A stretch of DNA of 64,000 nucleotides from Filimonas zeae (GTDB lineage: Bacteria > Bacteroidota > Bacteroidia > Chitinophagales > Chitinophagaceae). The stretch covers positions 1,240,769-1,304,768 of the forward strand of contig NZ_BMIB01000001.1 in assembly GCF_014641615.1 (NCBI RefSeq), in the 5' to 3' direction. Every line of letters begins with the position of its first letter. Positions within the stretch are counted from its first letter, which is position 1. Below, piece by piece: positions 1 to 9,308 of this stretch. The position numbers and the translations under genes are program-made. Below the pieces are notes generated by a model, which was given only the letters and a program-made list of their open reading frames with translations, was not told the origin of the DNA and ran no database searches.

Positions 1-5
1 ATTAA

Positions 6-119
6 CTACATCTGGGCGATTGTGATCATGTGTTGCGGGTTGAGGCGGTGGAAGATGTCACAATGACAATTATCAGTTCCCTTGCGGCACTGGGCTTTTG
101 CTGCCGTGTGATGCTTTGA
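6..119 (+). pseudogene. Possible C-terminal remnant of a small HMA-like protein
   Basis: Reading from base 6 gives LHLGDCDHVLRVEA followed by about 20 residues ending in a TGA at 117-119. This resembles the C-terminal half of short Bacteroidota proteins with a heavy-metal-associated-like fold, which carry a DCDxVLRxE motif and end with an LxxxGxxC segment. The frame is closed by TAA at 3-5, immediately before the matching part, so either the gene is frameshifted just here or the similarity is accidental. A one-base deletion near base 6 would join it to the frame starting at base 1. Too little is inside the window to decide; the family assignment is from memory of the motif only. Confidence 0.3.
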
Positions 120-244
120 TGCTCACACGGTTGTACCGTTAAAAGGCGGATGTGCAAAATAAATAATGGTTAACTGCCAAAAAAGCTGCATTTTCATGCG
201 GCGTTTTCCTGTTTTCAGGCGTCTATTAATGCACAAACCGCCAT

Positions 245-3200
245 ATGTTATTGCTGAGATTTCCGTACGGGCGTAACCCTGTTTTGCTGATTGCGCTTTT
301 GCTATTGCCGGTGTTACTGCCTTCCCAATATTATCCTGTATCCTACCTGGGCATGGAGCAGGGCCTGTCCAACAACTCTGTAATGAGTATTTACCAGGAT
401 AAAGATGGCTTTATGTGGTTTGGTACCTACGATGGCCTTAACCGCTACGATGGTTATGAATGCCGGGTATTCCGCAACCAGATAGGCGACAGCACTTCCC
501 TGCTTACCAATACCATATATACCATTGATGGCGATGAGGCGGGCCATATATGGGTAGGCGGCATGAAGGGGGCTTGCGTATACTACCCCGCCACCGCTTC
601 GTTCCGGCAGCTGCGTTATGTGGCTGAGGGCAATACACAACCTGTTTTGTTACACGATAATATACAGCGTATACGCGCGGTAAATGCCGATATGGTGTTA
701 ACCGGCGGGCAGCAAACCGGCCTGGTATTGTTTGAAAATGGTAATACAACCGGCACGCAGATACCGCTGAACATGTTGCCGGGTAATAAATGCTGTTACA
801 ACGTAATTGCTATTGATGCCGCAGCAGACAAACGCTCTGCCTGGGTATTTATACAGCAGAGCGGGTTGTTCCGGTTTGATTTTGCTACAAAGCAATTGAA
901 CCTGGTGAGTAATACCTTACGCCATGCCAATTGTATACGGGCTACTGCCGATGGTAACCTGTGGGTAGGCAGCAACGAGGGGCTGGCCAGGTTTAATACC
1001 GTTACCGGTGTGTATGAGTCTGGGGTATTACCAGGCAGAAACCGGGTGATTAATTTATGTGAAGACCGCAAACATACTTTATGGATAGGTACGGATGATG
1101 CCGGGATCTTCACCTGGGCAGGTGGTGTAGCCACACCGTTGCCGGAAAAATTTGCCTTATCGCCCGTTACCCGCAGTATTTCTGTATGGGGTATTTACGA
1201 AGATGCTTCGGGGCGTAAATGGATAGGCACGCTGCGGGGCGGGGTGAGTATGATTGAGGCCCGGCCGGATTATTTTACCAAAGTACTGTACCGCACCGGA
1301 AAGGAGCAGCCGGTAGATAATTTCATTTTCAGCTTTTGCGAAGACAATCGCGGGCAGTTATGGATAGGAACCGATGGGGCGGGCCTGCGGTGCTGGAACC
1401 GGCAGCAGAACACTTATCACAATTATATACATGTACCCGGTTCTGCCGAAGGGCTCAGCAGCAATTTTGTTACCTCTATTATACAGGATGCAGGTAATGA
1501 TATCTGGGCATCCACCTGGTCGGGCGGCGTAAACCGCATTACTCCGGGCAGTTTTGCTGTAACCCGTTATGCCTGCTTTAACCCTTACACAGGGCAGGAA
1601 GAAAAGAATGTATGGGTGCTGTATCAGGATAAACAGCAACAGTTATGGGCCAGCGCCACCAACCATGGCAGCCTGTACCGGTTTAAAAAAGAGGCCAACC
1701 GTTTTGAATTGTTTGATACGGCCCTGGCAGATCTGCAATGCCTTACTGAAACAGCAGATGGTACTTTCTGGGGCGGCAGCTATTCCTCGCTCATTTGCAT
1801 TGACCGCCAGCAGCGGCGCCACGTAAATTTTAAAATGGGTTATACCATCCGCTGTATTGTGGACGATGGAAATGGTTTTTTATGGGTAGGCACACAGGAA
1901 GGGGGATTGCTGCATTTTAATCGTCGCACCGGTAAATACCGCCGGTACAGCACGGCAGACGGCTTGCCTGGTAATACCATTTTACGCATTCTTACAGATG
2001 CGCGTGGCGATTTGTGGTTAAGTACCTACAACGGCCTCAGCCGTTTCCGGTTTAAAGAAAAGCGATTTACCAATTACTCTTATACAGATGGTTTGCAGAG
2101 TAACCAGTTTAGTTTTAACGCTGCAGAACGCCTTTCTACAGGTGAGCTGGCTTTTGGCGGCATTAACGGGTTTAATCTTTTCAGGCCGGACAGCATTCAT
2201 GAGCAGGATTTGCATGCGCCGATATTGCTGAACGGGCTTTTCGTAAACAATCAGCCGATTGAAAAAAGTCCCCGCTTTGTAACAGAGCGTACCGTCAATG
2301 GCATTCATACCATACGGCTGCCGTACGATCAAACTACCCTCTCGCTCAATTTTGTGCGGCTTACTTTTAATGGTACCGATAAAACCAAGTATGCTTTTCT
2401 GCTGGATGGGTGGGATAAAGAATGGCATTATATTAATAACGCCCGGCAGGCCAGCTATTCCCGTTTGCAGGAGGGTACTTACACCTTTAAAGTACGTGTT
2501 GCTGATGCAGATGGTATATGGGAAGAACCGGTATCGCTGCTTACCATAACCGTACTTCCGCCCTGGTACCGAAGCTGGTGGGCATACATATTATATATAG
2601 CAGCGGCGGCAGCTCTTGTTTGGGTATACCGCCGTTACATGCATACGCAGGCGCGCCTGAGGTACGAGGTAAAACTGGCGCACCTGGAAAGTGAAAAGGA
2701 AAAGGAGATAGCGGAAAGGCAGCTTTCGGTGTTTACCAATATTTCTCACGAATTCCGTACGCCGCTTACATTGATTATTAACCCGTTAAAGAATGCGGTG
2801 GCGGGGCTGGAACAAACGCCTCTGCAGCAGGAGCTGCTGACGGCCCAGCGCAATGCCCACCGTTTGCTAAGCCTGGTAGACCAGTTATTGCTGTTTAAAC
2901 GGGCCGACAGCGGGGGCGATCAGCTGCATATTACCGCTTTTCGCCTGCAGGAGCTTTGCCAGGAAGTGTTTTTATGCTTTACCCAGCAGGCTAAAACGCG
3001 GGGTATTGAATATACTTTTTCCCCTGCCAGAAGCAGTGGAAACTGGTATGGCGATTATGAAAAGCTGGAAATTGCCCTGTTTAACCTGTTATCTAACGCT
3101 TTTAAGTTTACACCGGATGGTGGTAAAATTACGCTGGATATGCAGGAGGAGGGAGAGAACGTATCCATTTCCATTACAGATACCGGCTGCGGCATCAGCG

Positions 3201-4336
3201 AAGCAGAGCAGCTGCGCATTTTTGATAAGTTTCACCAGGTAAAAGCATCCGGAAGGCAGCAGATGGGCTTTGGCGTAGGGCTGTACCTGGTAAAACATTT
3301 TACTACCCTGCATGGCGGCAATGTGTTCTGCACCAGCACCCCTGGCAACGGCACGGTGTTTACCATACGATTGCCAAGGCAGCAGGCAGTGCCGGAAACC
3401 ATTATGGAAAAACCGGCGGCGGCAGAAAAAACGCCGGTGTACCTGGAAGAACTGATGGACCATACTCAGGTGCCGGAGCCCGTTAAAGTGGAAGCGCCGG
3501 TGCAGCATGGCCTGGTGGCTGAGGAGTTGCTGACGGCTAAAAAGTCGGTACTGATTGTAGATGACAATGAAGAAATGCGTAACTACCTGCAGCTGCTTTT
3601 TACCCCCGGCTATCTGGTACATGTGGCAGCCAGTGGGGAAGAGGGTTACCAACTGGCAGAAAAACATAAGCCGGATATTGTTATCAGCGACATATTTATG
3701 CAGGAAATGAGCGGAGTTGACCTGTGCCGCCGTATAAAAGAATCGGAATCGCTGGCGCATATACCTGTAATTCTGTTAACAGCCACCACCAGCGAGGAAC
3801 TGAAATTGCAGGGCATAGAAGGTGGGGCAGATGACTACCTGAACAAACCGTTTGACAGTGATATTCTGCTGGCACGGGTAGAAACCATACTTAAAAACCA
3901 GCACCAGCTGCGGCGGTATTATCTGGATAGCATCAGTTTAAAGGAGCACAGCCATAAAGTACCGGCAGAATACCAGCATTTTATGCAGAAATGCATTGAA
4001 ATCATTGAAGAAAACATGGAAAACAATGATTTTAACATGAAAATGTTTGCCCGGGAAATGGGAATGAGCCATTCTAACCTGTACACTAAGGTAAAAGCCA
4101 TTTCGGGTCAGTCCGTTACCGCCTTCATGCGTTCGGTTCGCATACGCCGGGCGGCGGTATTAATGCTTACCGAAAACCTGAGTGTAAAAGAAGCAGCCTT
4201 TCGGGTGGGTATTATTGATGCCAAATATTTCCGCGAACAATTTGTGCGCATCTTCGAAATGACCCCTTCAGACTATATTAAGAAATACCGGTACTCTTTT
4301 AACAGGGATCTCAACACGGTTCCAAAAGACGAATAA
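245..4336 (+). CDS. Hybrid two-component system sensor/regulator (HTCS)
   Basis: A one-protein sensor kinase and transcription factor that normally binds a glycan breakdown product in the periplasm and activates the adjacent PUL. Order of parts: hydrophobic signal/anchor at about residues 8-27; repeated propeller strands with WxGTxxGL-type motifs to about 690; a Y_Y_Y domain near 695-770; one membrane segment near 778-798; HisKA with the phosphorylated His in NISHEFRTPL near 836; HATPase with NLLSNAFKF, DTGCGIS and GFGVGLYLV; a receiver domain from about 1101 with acceptor Asp near 1148 (VISDIFM) and Lys in NKPFD; and an AraC-type helix-turn-helix in the last 100 residues. The 1363-residue length is usual for the family. 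It sits just upstream of susC/susD and two glycosidases on the same strand, so it very probably regulates them. Confidence 0.95.
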   Translation: MLLLRFPYGRNPVLLIALLLLPVLLPSQYYPVSYLGMEQGLSNNSVMSIYQDKDGFMWFGTYDGLNRYDGYECRVFRNQIGDSTSLLTNTIYTIDGDEAGHIWVGGMKGACVYYPATASFRQLRYVAEGNTQPVLLHDNIQRIRAVNADMVLTGGQQTGLVLFENGNTTGTQIPLNMLPGNKCCYNVIAIDAAADKRSAWVFIQQSGLFRFDFATKQLNLVSNTLRHANCIRATADGNLWVGSNEGLARFNTVTGVYESGVLPGRNRVINLCEDRKHTLWIGTDDAGIFTWAGGVATPLPEKFALSPVTRSISVWGIYEDASGRKWIGTLRGGVSMIEARPDYFTKVLYRTGKEQPVDNFIFSFCEDNRGQLWIGTDGAGLRCWNRQQNTYHNYIHVPGSAEGLSSNFVTSIIQDAGNDIWASTWSGGVNRITPGSFAVTRYACFNPYTGQEEKNVWVLYQDKQQQLWASATNHGSLYRFKKEANRFELFDTALADLQCLTETADGTFWGGSYSSLICIDRQQRRHVNFKMGYTIRCIVDDGNGFLWVGTQEGGLLHFNRRTGKYRRYSTADGLPGNTILRILTDARGDLWLSTYNGLSRFRFKEKRFTNYSYTDGLQSNQFSFNAAERLSTGELAFGGINGFNLFRPDSIHEQDLHAPILLNGLFVNNQPIEKSPRFVTERTVNGIHTIRLPYDQTTLSLNFVRLTFNGTDKTKYAFLLDGWDKEWHYINNARQASYSRLQEGTYTFKVRVADADGIWEEPVSLLTITVLPPWYRSWWAYILYIAAAAALVWVYRRYMHTQARLRYEVKLAHLESEKEKEIAERQLSVFTNISHEFRTPLTLIINPLKNAVAGLEQTPLQQELLTAQRNAHRLLSLVDQLLLFKRADSGGDQLHITAFRLQELCQEVFLCFTQQAKTRGIEYTFSPARSSGNWYGDYEKLEIALFNLLSNAFKFTPDGGKITLDMQEEGENVSISITDTGCGISEAEQLRIFDKFHQVKASGRQQMGFGVGLYLVKHFTTLHGGNVFCTSTPGNGTVFTIRLPRQQAVPETIMEKPAAAEKTPVYLEELMDHTQVPEPVKVEAPVQHGLVAEELLTAKKSVLIVDDNEEMRNYLQLLFTPGYLVHVAASGEEGYQLAEKHKPDIVISDIFMQEMSGVDLCRRIKESESLAHIPVILLTATTSEELKLQGIEGGADDYLNKPFDSDILLARVETILKNQHQLRRYYLDSISLKEHSHKVPAEYQHFMQKCIEIIEENMENNDFNMKMFAREMGMSHSNLYTKVKAISGQSVTAFMRSVRIRRAAVLMLTENLSVKEAAFRVGIIDAKYFREQFVRIFEMTPSDYIKKYRYSFNRDLNTVPKDE

Positions 4337-4388
4337 ATGTTCGTTTTTAGCTTAAAACTGTGATTTTGGCCCCCCTCTTTCATGATTT

Positions 4389-4420
4389 GCCCCCCCTGTA
4401 AAGCCACAGGGGGGCTTTTA
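4389..4420 (+). terminator. Intrinsic terminator after the HTCS gene
   Basis: A strong hairpin: six C plus TGT (4391-4399) pairs with ACA plus six G (4406-4414) around a six-base loop, followed by CTTTTA. The downstream T tract is short. It separates the regulator from the susC operon, which implies that susC has its own promoter in the remaining 40 bases. Confidence 0.7.
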
Positions 4421-4459
4421 CTTTGTGTTTGTTAATGAATCTTTAAATATCCTTGTTTT

Positions 4460-7400
4460 ATGAAAAAACTGCTTGCCAGCATCCGGCGGCTTGTGCCGGG
4501 TGCCAACTATGTAAGCCAGGTGTTGCTTATAGTGTTGTGTATGACTGCTTTACCCACCTGGGCCCAGCAAAAGGTTACCGGTACAGTAACGGACGGTAAA
4601 GAACCCGTTGCCGATGTATCAGTAACTGTAAAGGGCAGTACGCGTGGGGTAAATACAGACAGTCTGGGACGTTTCTCTATTACTGCAGCCAGCGATGCTG
4701 TGCTGGTTTTTTCTCATTTAAGTTTTGGTGTAAAGGAAGTTCCGGTAAACGGGCAATCAAGTGTAACTGTTGAACTTACCCAACTGGCAACTTCTGCCGG
4801 TAACGAGGTAGTAGTGGTAGGTTACAGCTCGCAGAAAAAAGCTACTGTAACCGGTTCTATTTCTGTGGTAAAAGGGTCAGACCTGGTAAAAAGTCCCACG
4901 GCCAACGTGTCCAATGCGTTTGCGGGCCGTTTTTCCGGTATGGCCATCAACAACCGCTCGGGCGAGCCGGGTTATGATGGTTCTTCTATCCTCATCCGCG
5001 GTATGGCTACCACTGGTAGTAACGATGTACTGGTAGTGGTGGATGGAGTTCCGGGCCAGGTAGGTGGTCTGGAACGTTTAAACCCGAACGACATTGAAAG
5101 TGTGTCAGTTTTAAAAGACGCGTCTGCTGCTATTTACGGTAGCCGCGCGGCAAACGGTGTAATTCTGGTTACCACCAAGCGTGGTAAAACCGGCAAGCCT
5201 TCCATTTCTGCCAGCTTTAACCAGGGTTTTTCGTCACCCACCCGCTTGCCTAAAATGGCAGATGCGGCTACGTACGCTACCATCAGAAATGAAATTGAAT
5301 ACTGGAATAACCAGGCAGGTGGTTTAAATCAGGTGTACTCAGCTGAAGAAATTCAGAAATTTGCCAACGGCTCCGATCCGCTGAATTATCCTAATACCGA
5401 TTGGGCAAAGGCTACGCTGCAAAATACCACTTTGCAAAATCAGGCTAATATTTCTGTTTCCGGCGGTTCTGAAAATGTGAAATATTTTATTTCCGGCGGT
5501 ACCCTGTATCAGGATGGTTTGTATAAAAATGGTGCAACCAAATACAAACAGTATAGCTTCCGTTCTAATATTGATGCGAATATTACCAATGACTTCAAAG
5601 TAGGCCTGTATTTATCAGGCAGGCAGGAAGACCGTAAATTCCCTATTTCTTCTGCCGGTGATATTTTCCGCAGCATCTATCGCGCCTATCCTACAGCACC
5701 TGCTATTTTCCCTAATGGCTTACCCGCTTATGGTATAGAAGGCAGTAACCCTGTACTGATGGCTACAGATATTGGTGGTACCAGCGAAAATCCGCGTTCT
5801 GTATTCAATGGTATTTTAAAAGCCAGTTATAATATTGCTGCTGTAAAAGGCTTGTCTGTAGATGGTTTTATGGCTATGGATAAGATGTGGAATTTTACTA
5901 AAACCTTTTCCAAACCTTACCTGGTGTATCAGTATTTCAGAAATAGTGATACTTACGAGCAACGTGTAACAGGTGGTGGTGCTGATGCTAAAGCCACATT
6001 GAACCAGAGCCAGGAAAATGTTACGCAGCTTACTTACAACTTTAAAGTAAACTACAACCGCAACTTCAGAGGCCATTCAGTTAATGCTTTTGTGGGTTAC
6101 GAGCAGAGCGAGCAAAAGCGTGATTTATTCGGCGCTTTCCGTCAGCGTTTCCCAACTATCACAACTCCTGAGTTGTCGCAGGGAGGTACAGGTGCGGAGG
6201 ATATTTATAATACCGGTTTAGGTAGCAGATATACCCGCAGAAGTTATATTGGTAAGTTTGGTTATAGCTATCAGGAAAAATACCTGGCAGATGTACAAAT
6301 GCGTATAGATGGCTCTTCTACCTTTCCACGCGGTAAGCAGTATGGGTATTTCCCTTCTGTTTCAGCAGGCTGGCGTATTTCTAAAGAATCTTTCTTTGAC
6401 GTAGGTTTTGTAAATGATTTAAAGCTACGTGCTTCATACGGTTTACTGGGTAATGATAATGTGGCACCTTTCCAATACCTGAATAATGATACTTTATTAA
6501 GCAGGGTAGTACTCGGCCCAGGTGCAGGTGTTATTACGCCCGGTGTTGATCTGGCAAAACTGGCTAACCCCAATATTACCTGGGAAGAAGCCCGTAAAAT
6601 GGATGTAGGGTTGGAAGCTACTCTTTTCAATCACTTTAATGTGGAAGTGGTTTATTTTCAGCAGAAGCGTTCTAAAATTCTGGCTCCCCGAAATGCGTCT
6701 ATTCCTAACGTAACTGGTATTGTTAACCCTTATGGTTCTGCAACGCTGGTACCTGATGAAAATATAGGTAAGGTAAACAGTCATGGTATAGAAGCTACAC
6801 TGGGATATAACAACAGAAGCGGCGACTTTACTTATGGCATTTCCGGCAACTTTACGTATGCTGCCAACAAAATCATATTTATAGATGAAGCACCTGGTGT
6901 ATTAGACCATCAGAAGAGAACAGGAAGACCGGTTAACACCTACCTGTTGTATAATGCTATTGGTATTTACCGCACAGAAGCTGAGTTAACCAAATATGCC
7001 AAACCTGATAACGTAACACCTAAGCTGGGCGACCTGTATTATGAAGACTTTAATGGTGATGGCAAGATTACTGCGGATGACCAGATCAGAAGTACGTTAA
7101 GCAATCTGCCGCAGATTACTTACGGTGCAGTACTGAATGGCGGTTATAAAAACTTCGATCTGGCAATTGTACTGTCCGGACAGTCCAGAGTAAGTCAGTA
7201 TGTATTACCCGAGTCAGGTACTGTAGGTAATTTTTACAATACCTGGGCTGCTAACCGTTACAGTCCAACCAACCCTAATGGTTCTTACCCACGGGTAGAT
7301 ACAAGAGCTTCTAATTCTCCTGCCGGTGGACAGTTTAAAAATAACTTCTGGCTGAACAACGCTTCTTTCCTGCGTTTAAAAAGTATGGAGCTGGGTTACA

Positions 7401-7579
7401 ACCTGGGTAACGCGCTGTTAAAAAGAACCGGATTGCAGGGTGCAAGGGTGTATGTAAACGCCTTTAACCTGTTTACCCTAACCAGGGTTAAAGATTACGA
7501 TCCTGAAGGCAGCAGCGAAAGCGGTCAGTTTTATCCGCAGCAACGTATTATTAACCTGGGTGTAAATGTTCGTTTCTGA
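4460..7579 (+). CDS. SusC/RagA-family TonB-linked outer membrane protein
   Basis: TonB-dependent outer membrane channel that takes up oligosaccharides together with the SusD lipoprotein encoded next. A signal peptide ends near residue 35 (TWAQQ). A carboxypeptidase-regulatory-like (CnaB-like) domain follows at about 37-110, then a TonB-box-like stretch (EVVVVGY), a plug domain (about 130-245, with the SusC-typical VLKDASAAIYGSRAANGVI), and a 22-strand-type barrel ending in the terminal aromatic pattern NLGVNVRF. It has no N-terminal STN domain, which fits control by the HTCS upstream instead of a sigma/FecR pair. The 1039-residue length is normal. The susD start lies 17 bp downstream, so they are one operon. 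Confidence 0.96.
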   Translation: MKKLLASIRRLVPGANYVSQVLLIVLCMTALPTWAQQKVTGTVTDGKEPVADVSVTVKGSTRGVNTDSLGRFSITAASDAVLVFSHLSFGVKEVPVNGQSSVTVELTQLATSAGNEVVVVGYSSQKKATVTGSISVVKGSDLVKSPTANVSNAFAGRFSGMAINNRSGEPGYDGSSILIRGMATTGSNDVLVVVDGVPGQVGGLERLNPNDIESVSVLKDASAAIYGSRAANGVILVTTKRGKTGKPSISASFNQGFSSPTRLPKMADAATYATIRNEIEYWNNQAGGLNQVYSAEEIQKFANGSDPLNYPNTDWAKATLQNTTLQNQANISVSGGSENVKYFISGGTLYQDGLYKNGATKYKQYSFRSNIDANITNDFKVGLYLSGRQEDRKFPISSAGDIFRSIYRAYPTAPAIFPNGLPAYGIEGSNPVLMATDIGGTSENPRSVFNGILKASYNIAAVKGLSVDGFMAMDKMWNFTKTFSKPYLVYQYFRNSDTYEQRVTGGGADAKATLNQSQENVTQLTYNFKVNYNRNFRGHSVNAFVGYEQSEQKRDLFGAFRQRFPTITTPELSQGGTGAEDIYNTGLGSRYTRRSYIGKFGYSYQEKYLADVQMRIDGSSTFPRGKQYGYFPSVSAGWRISKESFFDVGFVNDLKLRASYGLLGNDNVAPFQYLNNDTLLSRVVLGPGAGVITPGVDLAKLANPNITWEEARKMDVGLEATLFNHFNVEVVYFQQKRSKILAPRNASIPNVTGIVNPYGSATLVPDENIGKVNSHGIEATLGYNNRSGDFTYGISGNFTYAANKIIFIDEAPGVLDHQKRTGRPVNTYLLYNAIGIYRTEAELTKYAKPDNVTPKLGDLYYEDFNGDGKITADDQIRSTLSNLPQITYGAVLNGGYKNFDLAIVLSGQSRVSQYVLPESGTVGNFYNTWAANRYSPTNPNGSYPRVDTRASNSPAGGQFKNNFWLNNASFLRLKSMELGYNLGNALLKRTGLQGARVYVNAFNLFTLTRVKDYDPEGSSESGQFYPQQRIINLGVNVRF

Positions 7580-7596
7580 TTTTTAAAAGAACACAT

Positions 7597-9297
7597 ATGA
7601 AAAAGAGAGTTTTAATCAATATACTTTGTGCGGCAGGGGTGCTTGCGGGTGTTTCCTGTAAAAAGAATTTTTTAGATGTAACGCCTACCGACCGTTTGTC
7701 GGAGGCGCAGTTACAGGGCGACTCTTCTCTGTTTGAAGCTTTTGTTATTAACCGTTATCTGGGTGTAAGGTTGCAGGATAAAGAAGCTGATGGGGTTGAT
7801 CCTGGGTTTGGAAGAGGATTTGAATATGCCATGTGGAGTTCTATCACAGATGAATCTGTATATAATAATGATGATAACACCTGGCTGATACAGCGTGCAC
7901 AACTGGCACCTGAAAATACGGGTATTGCCGGTTCTTTATGGGGCCGTAGTTACCGTGGCATACGTGAATGTAACTATGCGCTGAATCTGTTGGGTGGTGT
8001 GGTAATAAGCCCGGCGCGCCGCGACCAGTTAAGGGGTGAATTGAAGTTTCTCCGTGCCTTCCGTTATCAGGATCTTATCCGTAATTATGGTGGGGTAATT
8101 CTGAGAGGTGACAGAATCTCTAATCTGGGTGATGATTTTACGGATGACGCTTTGTTTAAAAAGAGTACGATACAGGAATGTATGAATTATGTACTGGCTG
8201 AATTGGATTCTGCTGCTATTTATCTTCCTGCCGACAACGGAGCGGGATGGTTACAGGGGCGTGCAACCAAAGGAGCTGCGCTGGCGTTAAAGTCAAGGTT
8301 AGCGTTGTATGCAGCCAGTCCTTTATACAACGCCGGTACCTGGGAAGCAGCTGCTACCGCAGCTAATGCGGTAATTGCACTTAACAAATACGGCATATAC
8401 AGTGGTGGTTATGGAAATATGTTTCTGGATGCCAATAACAACGAGAACATTCTTGCCCGTCAGTTTATAAAAAATGCCGGTCATACACACCTGGAAATTG
8501 CCAATGGTCCTAACAGTTATGAAGGCTGGGGAGGCAACGTGCCTTTACAGAATCTGGTAGATGATTATGAAATGAGCAACGGTAAAGCTATTACTGATCC
8601 CTCTTCAGGTTATGATACTGCTAACCCATATGCTAACAGAGATAAGCGTTTTTATGCTACTATTCTGTACAATGGTGCCAGCTACCGCGGCGGTACTGTT
8701 GAAACATTTACACCAGGTGGAAGAGATAGCAAGGATGGCCCGAATAACTGGAATACTTCCAGAAGCGGCTACTACCTGAAGAAGTTTATGAACGATACTT
8801 ATCCTATCATTAACCCCTGGGGTAACGCAGGCTTTCAGCCCTGGTATTATTTCCGTTATGCAGAAATTCTGTTAAACTATGCGGAAGCGGCTAATGAAGC
8901 CTATGGTCCGGATGTTATTCCTTCAGGTGCAACCTTAAGCGCCCGTGCTGCGGTTAACCAGGTAAGGGCCCGTGTGGGTATTGAAATGCCGGCACTGGAA
9001 GCAGGTCTTTCTAAAGATGCTATGCGTGCGGCTGTACGCTACGAGCGTCGTGTAGAACTGGCGTTTGAAGAACATCGTTTTTATGATGTAAGAAGATGGA
9101 TGATTGCACCGGTTACGGAGAATATACCTGCCTACGGTATTGTCATTCACAAAACCGGTAATACTATAACCTGGCACGAAAGAAAGATTGCACTGGACGG
9201 CCGTAAGTTTGAAACCAGAAACTACTTCCTGCCTATTCCAAGAACGGAAATTCAGGCTTCAAACGGCAAGATTCAACAGACTACGGGTTACAACTAA
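7597..9297 (+). CDS. SusD/RagB-family glycan-binding lipoprotein
   Basis: Surface lipoprotein that forms the lid of the SusC channel and binds the imported oligosaccharide. A short signal peptide ends at lipobox residue Cys21 (GVSCKKNF), followed by the SusD-like N-terminal domain and the C-terminal RagB/SusD domain with the family pattern RYAEILLNYAEA and a late YERRVELAFEEHRFYDVRRW segment. The 566-residue length is normal. It follows susC by 17 bp and precedes the GH30 gene by 11 bp, so all are probably co-transcribed. Ligand is inferred from the neighbouring glycosidases to be a galactan. Confidence 0.95.
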   Translation: MKKRVLINILCAAGVLAGVSCKKNFLDVTPTDRLSEAQLQGDSSLFEAFVINRYLGVRLQDKEADGVDPGFGRGFEYAMWSSITDESVYNNDDNTWLIQRAQLAPENTGIAGSLWGRSYRGIRECNYALNLLGGVVISPARRDQLRGELKFLRAFRYQDLIRNYGGVILRGDRISNLGDDFTDDALFKKSTIQECMNYVLAELDSAAIYLPADNGAGWLQGRATKGAALALKSRLALYAASPLYNAGTWEAAATAANAVIALNKYGIYSGGYGNMFLDANNNENILARQFIKNAGHTHLEIANGPNSYEGWGGNVPLQNLVDDYEMSNGKAITDPSSGYDTANPYANRDKRFYATILYNGASYRGGTVETFTPGGRDSKDGPNNWNTSRSGYYLKKFMNDTYPIINPWGNAGFQPWYYFRYAEILLNYAEAANEAYGPDVIPSGATLSARAAVNQVRARVGIEMPALEAGLSKDAMRAAVRYERRVELAFEEHRFYDVRRWMIAPVTENIPAYGIVIHKTGNTITWHERKIALDGRKFETRNYFLPIPRTEIQASNGKIQQTTGYN

Positions 9298-9308
9298 ACG
9301 AATAATTC

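Noticed and set aside
3089..3760. A 223-residue minus-strand frame inside the HTCS gene.
   Set aside because: It lies opposite the kinase and receiver domains, whose motifs are intact on the plus strand.
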